NCBI GenBank assembly: GCA_029555925.1
Contig: JAKPQU010000462.1
Coordinates: 1 to 13,394, forward strand
Source of the DNA: Bacillota bacterium
Lineage (GTDB): Bacteria > Eremiobacterota > SpSt-956 > JAKJGF01
Direction: 5' to 3'
DNA: 13,394 nt
Each line of letters begins with the position of its first letter. Position 1 is the first letter of the stretch. The position numbers and the translations under genes are program-made. Below, in pieces: positions 8,054-13,394 of this stretch. The notes beneath the pieces were generated by a model. The model made no database searches, was not told where the DNA came from, and saw only the letters and a program-made list of their open reading frames with translations.

Positions 8054-9460
8054 TTAATTGGGATAATAATAAGTAGTATAATAAGTATATGTATAGGTAT
8101 AGGTATAGGTATAGGTATAGGTATCTGTATTATAGGTTTTAGTATCTTTGTAAGTTTTGAGCCATTCTTCATAGGAAACACAGTTACAGGAAGCCCTGTC
8201 TATAAAGCTCATGTCGTAGGAAACACAGGCACAGGATGCTGCAATACTTCCCGGCACACAGTTACAGATACATATTGCTCCTGCCGGTATGATTATCCAG
8301 TAAGGGATAGTATAAACTATCCATTCCCCGGTAACTGTCTGAATTTTATACTGTATTCCTTTCACAGTATGAGAACATATTTTAAGATCCAGTAGTGAGG
8401 TTTTATATTTACCTTCAGGTAAATTCCATATGATAATCGTATTATCGGTGCTTCCCGATGCAAAGTTTTTCCCGTCAGGAGTTATTGCCAGTGAAGTAAC
8501 CCAGTCATTGTGACCTTCCAGTGTTTTAACCAGTGTTCCTCTGGGGAAAGACCATATTTTTATTGTTTTATCTCTGCTGCCTGATATGAGTTGTTTTCCG
8601 TCAGGAGTTATTATAAGCGAAGTAACCCATCCGGTATGTTTTGACAGGGTTTTTAGCAGGGCTCCGTCAGGTAAAGACCAGAGTTTTATAGTTTTATCGG
8701 CACTGGCCGAAGCGAGTATTTTCCCGTCACGACTCATGGCCAGAGCGGTAATCATTTCATTATGACCTGTAATGGTATTTAACAGTTCACCTGTAGACAG
8801 TTCCCAGACTTTTATAGTTCTGTCAGTGCTGCCTGAAATGAGAATTTTTCCGTCCGAACTTATGGTAAGAGCGGTAACAGACAGAAGATGTCCTTCAAGT
8901 CCGCTTACGGTTTCTTCTACGAAATCCCATACTTTTATTGTATTATCCTTACAGCCTGCTATCAGTTTTGTGCCGTCCGGAGAGTATACAATGGAACATG
9001 CAGGTGCCGATAATCCTCCCAGTGTTTTTATCTGACCTTCTGACCAGAGTTTTATAGTATTATCTTTAGCCGCCGAAACGAGTATAAGTCCGTCAGGGCT
9101 TATAGTAATAGCAGTTATGCCGTCTTTATGTTCCTCCAGGGCTTTGTAAAAAGCGCCGTCCGGCAGAGTCCATAGCTTGAGAGTGCAATCGTCGCTTCCT
9201 GAAACAAGGGATTTGCCGTCAGGGGTAATAGCAAGAGCCCTTATGGCTTTGCTGTGAGACAGGGCATCTTCATGGGTATTTCCTTTCCCGTCTGCTATAC
9301 CGGAACAGATGAAAGCTCCTGCCGCAGCAGCAGTAGCTGTAAGAAAATCTCTCCTTGTAAGAACCCATTTTGACCCTTTCCGTTTAACGGCAAATATTTC
9401 CGGTTCTTCTTCCGATTGGATTTCATCAGGTTTTTCCTCATGTGATTTTTTTTCTTCCAT
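8054..9460 (-). CDS. Tat-exported WD40 propeller with Cys-rich C-terminal tail
   Basis: This 468-residue protein has an acidic, charged N-terminus (1-34) and a twin-arginine signal (TRRDFLTATAAAAGAF from Thr35). Seven WD40 blades follow at about 69-357, each with PDGK-type turns, GS-D-T and a final IKLW/IKVW, which is a complete propeller. Next comes a hydrophobic, aromatic stretch (VYTIPYWIIIPAGA), then CICNCV, SCACVSYD and SCNCVSYEEW with cysteines at 397, 399, 401, 410, 412, 425 and 427, then a Thr/Tyr tail with (TY)7. I infer that the tail is a RiPP-like core modified by the flanking radical SAM enzymes in the cytoplasm before Tat export. A metal-binding or disulfide-rich tail is the alternative. 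ATGs at 9472 and 9469 lie almost on the GGAAGG site, so ATG 9460 is preferred; its spacing of about 11 is long. It has its own promoter at 9501-9529. Confidence 0.88.
   Translation of the reverse strand: MEEKKSHEEKPDEIQSEEEPEIFAVKRKGSKWVLTRRDFLTATAAAAGAFICSGIADGKGNTHEDALSHSKAIRALAITPDGKSLVSGSDDCTLKLWTLPDGAFYKALEEHKDGITAITISPDGLILVSAAKDNTIKLWSEGQIKTLGGLSAPACSIVYSPDGTKLIAGCKDNTIKVWDFVEETVSGLEGHLLSVTALTISSDGKILISGSTDRTIKVWELSTGELLNTITGHNEMITALAMSRDGKILASASADKTIKLWSLPDGALLKTLSKHTGWVTSLIITPDGKQLISGSRDKTIKIWSFPRGTLVKTLEGHNDWVTSLAITPDGKNFASGSTDNTIIIWNLPEGKYKTSLLDLKICSHTVKGIQYKIQTVTGEWIVYTIPYWIIIPAGAICICNCVPGSIAASCACVSYDMSFIDRASCNCVSYEEWLKTYKDTKTYNTDTYTYTYTYTYTYTYYTTYYYPN
8093..8122. repeat. In-frame hexanucleotide repeat (ATAGGT)5
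   Basis: Five exact ATAGGT units read ACC TAT on the coding strand, that is Thr-Tyr. Two further units with changed Thr codons (ACA, ACT) bring the protein run to (TY)7. A 6-bp period lets the repeat grow or shrink without frameshift. Confidence 0.95.
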
Positions 9461-9500
9461 AAAAATCATCATCCTTCCGGTAACTGGTTTCTAATTTGAT

Positions 9501-9529
9501 ATCTTAAAGTATTGAGGCACGTATGTCAA
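9501..9529 (-). promoter_or_regulatory. Sigma-70-type promoter for the WD40 gene
   Basis: On the minus strand a perfect TTGACA (9529-9524) is followed by 17 bases and TAAGAT (9506-9501), which matches TATAAT at four of six positions. Transcription would start near 9493, just before the GGAAGG site at 9473-9478. The WD40 gene may therefore be transcribed apart from the upstream enzymes. Confidence 0.65.
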
Positions 9530-9538
9530 TATGTGATC

Positions 9539-9572
9539 GTGATGCGTGATGCGTGATGCGTGACGCGTCACG
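9539..9572. repeat. GTGATGC-type heptad array
   Basis: CGTGATG units are followed by GTGACGCGTCACGGG. The array lies immediately upstream of the WD40 promoter on the minus strand and ends in GGGTAAGC, a junction sequence also seen beside heptads at 13020-13027. Confidence 0.85.
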
Positions 9573-9584
9573 GGTAAGCATCCA

Positions 9585-9636
9585 TTTCACTCTTCACTTT
9601 TCACTCTTCACTCTTCACGTCTCACCCTTCACCCTT
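9585..9636. repeat. TTCACTC-type heptad array
   Basis: TTCACTC, TTCACTT and TTCACCC units in 7-bp phase read GTGAAGA/GTGAAAA on the minus strand. The array runs into the last codons of the radical SAM gene at 9615-10571 and supplies its stop. Confidence 0.85.
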
Positions 9637-10571
9637 TTCATAGCTGCCGAAAGGCATCCTCCTCTGCATGTTTTCATTTCCATCCACCTGCAGAGTTCAC
9701 ATTTTTTGTAAATACCGGTTATGCGGAACCTTTGCAGCTCTTTATTGAATATTTCCTGACAGTCCTGTGCTGTAATATAGTCATTCATTGTCAAATGCCA
9801 TCGTGATGCAAGGCCGTAACATGGCACAATGGAACCGTCTGGCATAATATCCGGCATGGGGCCGCAGTGAAGCCCCAGTGGCACCGGGTGTAGATGGACT
9901 GTTTCAATAAAACCTTCGGGAAACATACATGGGACAAAACCACAGTCAAAATTTAAGATTATCTTATGCTCCAGACAGAGTTCGAAAAAATCTGCAATAG
10001 AAGAACCTGCTTTTTCATAATGTTTCGGGTGGACGTAAGTGTTGTCATGGTCAAGACATGGATGGGCCAGGCCGAGTCTTATGTTTCTGCCGAGATTATA
10101 TTCTTCTATCAGATCTATAAGAAAATAAGGTTTCCACACAGGATTATGTATATTAAAACATGGCGTAATTTTTTCGGATAATTCCTTGAATGTCTGTATC
10201 TGTTTTTCTGCTTCTTCAATCTGCTGCTCTTCAGGTGAGTTTATATTAACAATAACAGTCAGTTCTTCGACACTTAACGTTTTTAGATATGACAGAAGTT
10301 TCCTCTCTATAAGCCCGTTGGAAAATATAATAACTTTAAAGTTTTCTTCCAGGGATTTTTCAACAAACCATGTCAGGTCAGGGTGAAGGGAAGGTTCTCC
10401 TCCCAGGAGTTTTACAAGTTTTATGCCCGATCTCTTCAGAAAATCCAGTGCCATAACAAATGTTTCCCGGGATATAAACTGTTCATGAGAGATTTTCTTT
10501 CTTCTGATAGATTCTGCAAAACAATAGGAACATTTACGGTTACAGAGCAGTGTAACAGATATGTTTGCCAT
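9615..10571 (-). CDS. Short radical SAM/SPASM enzyme, C-terminus probably truncated
   Basis: Cys10, Cys14 and Cys17 (CNRKCSYC) bind the radical SAM cluster, and LLGGEPSLHPDL is the SAM-binding motif. The SPASM region has CX9GX4C (CGPMPDIMPDGSIVPC) and CX2CX7CX3C (Cys291, 294, 302, 306). It then ends after RVKGET, read from a heptad array, without the last SPASM cysteine that its neighbours have about 15 residues further on. At 318 residues it is about 110 shorter than the other three enzymes and lacks both their N-terminal domain and the QRPL motif, so it is a different subfamily. ATG 10571 lies two bases after the stop of the PqqD-like gene (TAATTATG), which suggests translational coupling. 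A GTG at 10631 would add 20 unlikely residues. The PqqD-like protein is its most obvious partner. Confidence 0.85.
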   Translation of the reverse strand: MANISVTLLCNRKCSYCFAESIRRKKISHEQFISRETFVMALDFLKRSGIKLVKLLGGEPSLHPDLTWFVEKSLEENFKVIIFSNGLIERKLLSYLKTLSVEELTVIVNINSPEEQQIEEAEKQIQTFKELSEKITPCFNIHNPVWKPYFLIDLIEEYNLGRNIRLGLAHPCLDHDNTYVHPKHYEKAGSSIADFFELCLEHKIILNFDCGFVPCMFPEGFIETVHLHPVPLGLHCGPMPDIMPDGSIVPCYGLASRWHLTMNDYITAQDCQEIFNKELQRFRITGIYKKCELCRWMEMKTCRGGCLSAAMKRVKGET

Positions 10572-10573
10572 AA

Positions 10574-10930
10574 TTATTTTTTTACCACCCACTTCCCTTC
10601 TTCCCACAGTGAAAGAGTCTTTTTTATCCACAGAGCCGTTTCTTCTTTATCCCTGTGAGTAATTGCAGATATGATACTTATAATTCTTTCTGAATCTATG
10701 TTTCCTGAAAGCATATCCCACAGAGCAGCTTCAGGCCAGGGAAGAAATAACAGATCTCCTGTTTCTCTGTTAATGAGCCTTATGCCCCTGTATTCCACCG
10801 TCCAGGATATGGGGCAGTGACGCGTGACGGGTGACGCGTCACTGGTAGGTGCCCCTTCGTTTTTCTCATTTGTGTTGTAATTCATGAAATTGTAATGTGT
10901 GATGCGTAATGCGTATGCATTAACTGTCAC
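10574..10930 (-). CDS. PqqD-like protein (RiPP recognition element)
   Basis: Residues 41-115 fit the PqqD fold: a strand pair with RGIRLINRETGDLLFLPWPEAALWDML, then helices with ERIISIISAI, and a last LSLWEEGKWVV like the winged-helix end of PqqD. Such domains bind leader peptides and pass them to radical SAM enzymes, as PqqD does with PqqE. Family members are about 90 residues. The first 40 residues here are odd: two stretches (TVNAYALRITHYN and TSDASPVTRH) are translated heptad repeats. The GTG start at 10930 overlaps the preceding stop as GTGA. ATG 10885 (Met16) is an alternative, but neither has a strong Shine-Dalgarno site. It sits between two radical SAM genes, two bases from the second. 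Function is inferred from fold and neighbours. Confidence 0.75.
   Translation of the reverse strand: MTVNAYALRITHYNFMNYNTNEKNEGAPTSDASPVTRHCPISWTVEYRGIRLINRETGDLLFLPWPEAALWDMLSGNIDSERIISIISAITHRDKEETALWIKKTLSLWEEGKWVVKK
10811..10855. repeat. Palindromic heptad insertion inside the PqqD-like gene
   Basis: CAGTGACGCGT (10815-10825) and ACGCGTCACTG (10834-10844) are exact inverted repeats around an 8-base loop. Outer GGGGCA and TGCCCC can pair as well. The block is in frame and codes TSDASPVTRH in the N-terminal extension of the protein. Confidence 0.8.
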
Positions 10931-10931
10931 G
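10892..10931. repeat. Heptad array at the gene junction of radical SAM and PqqD-like genes
   Basis: Units GTAATGT, GTGATGC, GTAATGC and GTATGCA, then CTGTCACGATT, span the 3' end of the upstream radical SAM gene and the first codons of the PqqD-like gene. They supply both the TGA stop and the overlapping GTG start. Confidence 0.7.
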
Positions 10932-12243
10932 ATTCTCCTATAAGATCGGAATCCTGAAATACCATTTTTTCCAGTTCTTTTCTGTTATTTATAAAATCTT
11001 CCATAAGGCCCGTATATCCCAGTTCACAGAGGAGATTGCACACCGTAATAATACGTGTTTGAATACAGAAATCATCATAATCTTCAGTGACATGATGGAC
11101 ATGACAGCCTCCGGCACAGTGAAACCTGGCAATACATTTTCTGCAGAGTTTTTTTTCATCTGTCAGATGCCTTATGTTATTCAAATTATCTTCGTTAATA
11201 TGGAGCCCTGAATTATCTATATGACCGAAGGTTAAATCGAGGCTTTTTTTTCCCCATTCTTCCTTCTGGAGATAACAGGCACTTATAGTTCCTTCAGGTG
11301 ATACAATGACAGTGTCTTTCCCGACAGGGCAGAAACTGTGCTGCAGTGTGCCTGTAGATGCAGGGCCATAGACCGGTGTAACGCCACAGGTTCTCGCAAC
11401 AGTTGCAGCCTTTATATAGTTTACTGCAAATGTCCAGGGATCGGGAGGAAGAAGACCTGTAGTTTCTGTCTGCCTGAGAACCTCAAAATCTATAGAAGAA
11501 GGTTTAAATGAACGACAGAGTAGATTGGAAATTTCTTCCATTCTTCCCGCTGTTTCATCTGTAACACATACTCTGATACAGAGTTCGGCAGGACTTCTGC
11601 CCAGTAGAAAGGCATTCCTTTCAACAATATGTGATGTTTTTCCACTGCTTTTAAGAGGTCTGTACCTGTTCTGAATATCTTCCGGGCCGTCCAGGGAAAG
11701 GACTACAGTGTCGAAATAATCTCCGATAAAAGAACATGTGTGTTCATCAAAAAATCCGTTTGTAGAAACTTTAAAGACAGGTTTCAGAGCGTATTTTGCA
11801 CAGACCATGTTTGTCCTGTATACTGCCACCCTTATCACATCAGATGCAAAAAAAGGCTCTCCTCCGAAGAAATGTATTTCAACCTCTTTTCTGCCATGTT
11901 TTATCACATGTTCTGCCATCCAGTCCACAGATAAAAGGGCCAGGGAAAAGTCCATGACAGAAGTGTCTTTAGAGGAACCGAAACCGCAGTAAAGGCAATT
12001 GAAATTACAGGATCTGGTAGGAATAAGACCGAGAAAGTCTGGATTTACAGGGCCTCTGTTCGGTGCCGGCATATTTACCGGTTTCTCTGAAAGACTTCTG
12101 TAAAGATCATAGAGAGCTTTATTCTTTAAATTCCCGTCTTTCAATGATTTTACTGCAGATCTGTTCAAAAGAGCAGTAATATTATGAAGAGGGCTGTGCA
12201 TGACATATTTGTCTGATACAGGTACTGTAAATACATAATCCAT
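10927..12243 (-). CDS. Radical SAM/SPASM enzyme (RiPP-maturase-like)
   Basis: The first gene of the minus-strand cluster encodes 438 residues from ATG 12243. That ATG has GGAAG eight bases upstream; ATG 12258 would add five residues with a poorer site. The radical SAM ligands are Cys79, Cys83 and Cys86 (CNFNCLYC), and HFFGGEPFF is the SAM-binding motif. The SPASM domain is textbook: CX12GX4C (CPVGKDTVIVSPEGTISAC), then CX2CX5CX3C (CRKCIARFHCAGGC), and a final Cys after DYDDF. The N-terminus (MDYVFTVPVSDKYVMHSPLH) and YRPLKSSGK match the paralogue at 5227-6525, so the two arose by duplication. It overlaps the PqqD-like gene by four bases (GTGA), which points to coupled translation with the presumed peptide-binding partner. 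The substrate is not known from the sequence. Confidence 0.9.
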   Translation of the reverse strand: MDYVFTVPVSDKYVMHSPLHNITALLNRSAVKSLKDGNLKNKALYDLYRSLSEKPVNMPAPNRGPVNPDFLGLIPTRSCNFNCLYCGFGSSKDTSVMDFSLALLSVDWMAEHVIKHGRKEVEIHFFGGEPFFASDVIRVAVYRTNMVCAKYALKPVFKVSTNGFFDEHTCSFIGDYFDTVVLSLDGPEDIQNRYRPLKSSGKTSHIVERNAFLLGRSPAELCIRVCVTDETAGRMEEISNLLCRSFKPSSIDFEVLRQTETTGLLPPDPWTFAVNYIKAATVARTCGVTPVYGPASTGTLQHSFCPVGKDTVIVSPEGTISACYLQKEEWGKKSLDLTFGHIDNSGLHINEDNLNNIRHLTDEKKLCRKCIARFHCAGGCHVHHVTEDYDDFCIQTRIITVCNLLCELGYTGLMEDFINNRKELEKMVFQDSDLIGES

Positions 12244-12336
12244 AATATTTACTTCCATTTTTCTATGGTCAATCCTGCTTTTAAGTTATTTATAAAATTT
12301 ATACTTTTTATATTGCTTGTAATAAAATTTATATAT

Positions 12337-12365
12337 ATAATAAAGATAGTTTTATACAGAGGCAA
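12337..12365 (-). promoter_or_regulatory. Possible promoter of the radical SAM cluster
   Basis: On the minus strand TTGCCT, 17 bases, then TATTAT precede the first radical SAM gene by about 90 bases. Each box has only one or two mismatches to the sigma-70 consensus, but the region is very AT-rich, so chance matches are likely. Confidence 0.35.
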
Positions 12366-12451
12366 GCATAAATAATACATATTTGCTCTCGTGACGCGTA
12401 ACACGTGACGGGAGGAATAGGTTTATTACATGCTTATGCTCAGGTCAGTAA
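12364..12451 (-). pseudogene. Relic 3' end of another radical SAM gene
   Basis: On the minus strand the bases from 12449 to 12426 read Thr-Asp-Leu-Ser-Ile-Ser-Met-stop. The radical SAM gene at 5227-6525 ends Thr-Asp-Leu-Asn-Met-Ser-Met-stop, and the following bases also match (GGGAGGAA, CTCTCGTGA, then GCATAAATAAT and CATATTT on the plus strand). This appears to be what is left of a paralogue once located upstream of the present first gene. The copy lacks the MITE-like element found in the other. Confidence 0.65.
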
Positions 12452-12501
12452 TATATTCTATTGACATGCGTCAGACATAATAAAAACGGAGGGGAACAGT
12501 T

Positions 12502-12939
12502 ATGTTTATTAAGAAATCAATTATATTTTTAATAACAATAGTTTTGCTTTCCAGTTTTCCTGCATGTGCCCAGGAGATTAATATCAAGAAAAAAGATTAC
12601 AATACCCTTCAAATATATATAAAATTAAAACTTTATAAAGGCAAAAAATTTCTCCATGAAAACGGACAGATATACACAAAGATAGATGATTTGAAGAAAG
12701 CCATGGAGTTTACCTTCAGGTTTGATAAAGAAAATAACAAACTTATAATCAACGAACAGGAATACACGGGAGAATATATATTAAAGAACGAAAAAATAGT
12801 TTACGTTCCTCTCGCAGACATATCCCGCTATCTCGGTTACAGAGTAAACTATGATGCCGTTACAAATATAATGGATATTTCAACTTCCGGTGTAATAACC
12901 AATACGATAGAATTTATTCCACCTGCCCGCCGTGGCTGA
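12502..12939 (+). CDS. Secreted protein with copper-amine-oxidase-N-like domain
   Basis: This is the only convincing plus-strand gene. A signal peptide covers residues 1-23 (MFIKKS, a hydrophobic core, then PACA before Gln24; the AxA site fits signal peptidase I). The lipobox match is poor, although a cysteine lies at residue 22. The mature part is lysine-rich and strand-rich. Its second half (KIVYVPLADISRYLGYRVNY, then ITNIMDIS-like strands) fits the copper amine oxidase N-terminal (stalk) domain, a common extracellular module that does not imply oxidase activity. GGAGGGG seven bases before ATG 12502 is a strong ribosome binding site. It diverges from the radical SAM cluster and shows no sign of belonging to it. 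A terminator follows. Confidence 0.8.
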   Translation: MFIKKSIIFLITIVLLSSFPACAQEINIKKKDYNTLQIYIKLKLYKGKKFLHENGQIYTKIDDLKKAMEFTFRFDKENNKLIINEQEYTGEYILKNEKIVYVPLADISRYLGYRVNYDAVTNIMDISTSGVITNTIEFIPPARRG

Positions 12940-12949
12940 CCATAGATTT

Positions 12950-12970
12950 AACTTCTGTATGAAGTTTTTT
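12950..12970 (+). terminator. Rho-independent terminator
   Basis: AACTTC and GAAGTT form a perfect 6-bp stem with a TGTAT loop, followed by four more T residues (a run of six including the end of the stem). It lies 11 bases after the stop of the secreted-protein gene. The stem has only two G-C pairs, so it may be weak. Confidence 0.55.
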
Positions 12971-13008
12971 AAGGGAACGTAAAAAAATAACCATATCATA
13001 ATTTATAA

Positions 13009-13062
13009 TCGTGACGCGCAGGGTAAGCCTTCTGACTTTTCACTTTTCACTCTTCACTTTTT
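13009..13062. repeat. Mixed heptad block with GGGTAAGC junction
   Basis: A short CGTGACGCGCA element, GGGTAAGCC and then TTTTCAC/TCTTCAC units form the same composite order seen at 9539-9636. It lies just after the stop of the aldo/keto reductase remnant. Confidence 0.7.
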
Positions 13063-13063
13063 C

Positions 13064-13255
13064 CTACAGATCCCATAATTCGTAACCATCTTTATATGCG
13101 GGTATTTTAAGGCTTTTCAATACATCATCCACAAAATGTTCTGTTCTCATTCCTACGAAGACACTGCTTATATGTGGGATAGAACGTAATATCCAGATAG
13201 CTTTCCCTGAAAGGGTGGCATGTTTTATAGATTCAGGCAAGAAAGAGAGAAATAT
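13064..13255 (-). pseudogene. Aldo/keto reductase C-terminal remnant
   Basis: The readable part, FLPESIKHATLSGKAIWILR and then IPHISSVFVGMRTEHFVDDV, matches the C-terminal segment of aldo/keto reductases, where a helix, a 'VSSVLVGMR' strand and a 'pehv' helix line the cofactor site. Only about 60 residues remain; the family has about 300. The apparent start (ATG 13270, MKYTI) lies inside the end of the MITE-like element, so the element has cut the gene. The 5' part would lie beyond the window on the far side of the element, if it survives. Confidence 0.7.
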
Positions 13256-13394
13256 TATAGTGTATTTCATAACTTATTAGAATTTAAGTTTGTCGTGACG
13301 CGTAACGCGTAACGCGTGACAGGTTTAATCCCTGCGCATCATGCATTACGCTTTACGCATTACGAGGTCATTATTTATGGATAGTTATGAAACT
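13256..13394. mobile_element. MITE-like element, copy 2 (inverted, cut by window end)
   Basis: The reverse complement of this stretch matches 5054-5192 with about nine differences over 139 bases. Shared features are the TATAGTGTATTTCATAACT end, the two heptad blocks and the GCGCAGGGATTAAACC centre. The window ends inside the other terminal inverted repeat, about six bases short of the expected boundary. Confidence 0.75.

Noticed and set aside
7964..8395. Plus-strand reading frame over the heptads and the WD40 tail
   Set aside because: Its peptide starts as translated repeats (SRVTRHASRVTHHAS) and then the antisense of the WD40 tail. It has no ribosome binding site.
12426..12464. Thirteen-residue minus-strand mini-gene (MSIEYITDLSISM) as a RiPP precursor
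   Set aside because: Its last residues match the C-terminus of a radical SAM enzyme, so a gene relic is the better explanation. It has no Cys and no clear ribosome binding site.
12461..12481. TTGACA and CATAAT upstream of the secreted-protein gene as a promoter
   Set aside because: The boxes are only nine bases apart, too close for a sigma-70 promoter, and no good -10 lies 16-18 bases after the TTGACA.
12502..12939. Secreted protein as a substrate or part of the radical SAM system
   Set aside because: It is divergently encoded, has a single cysteine in its signal region, and has no tail or core-like repeat.

Overview
The window is bacterial and gene-dense. It looks AT-rich by eye, uses Shine-Dalgarno sites of the GGAGG/AAGGA type, and has genes separated by heptanucleotide repeat arrays (GTGACGC-like and AGTGAAA/GTGAGTC-like units). 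I cannot name the organism. A Tat signal, an ABC permease with tethered binding domains, WD40 proteins and lavish short tandem repeats suggest an uncultivated bacterium with a repeat-rich genome. I saw no rRNA, tRNA or CRISPR array.

Region 222-4974 (minus strand) holds a small unknown bitopic membrane protein, a STAS-domain protein with a large unrecognised C-terminal half, and a rare fusion of an ABC permease to two tandem substrate-binding domains. No ATPase partner is visible.

Region 5227-12258 (minus strand) is the heart of the window. In transcription order it encodes a radical SAM/SPASM enzyme, a PqqD-like RiPP recognition element, a second and divergent radical SAM/SPASM enzyme, a Tat-signal seven-bladed WD40 protein with a seven-cysteine C-terminal tail and a (Thr-Tyr)7 run, and two more radical SAM/SPASM enzymes. 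I infer that this is a peptide- or protein-modification system. The exported WD40 protein would carry the modified segment at its C-terminus, the PqqD-like protein would help recruit it, and the radical SAM enzymes would install cross-links or similar changes in the cytoplasm before Tat export. A good sigma-70-type promoter stands directly before the WD40 gene.

Region 12259-13394 holds an AT-rich leader with a weak promoter, the relic 3' end of another radical SAM gene, a plus-strand secreted protein with a copper-amine-oxidase-N-like domain and a terminator, and the remnant of an aldo/keto reductase gene cut by a MITE-like element.

The repeats matter for the genes. Heptads supply several stop codons, abut one start codon without any ribosome binding site, probably shorten one SPASM domain, and code part of the N-terminus of the PqqD-like protein. 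A 145-bp MITE-like element with terminal inverted repeats occurs at 5048-5192 and, inverted, at 13256-13394. A paralogous empty site is preserved at 12364-12390.
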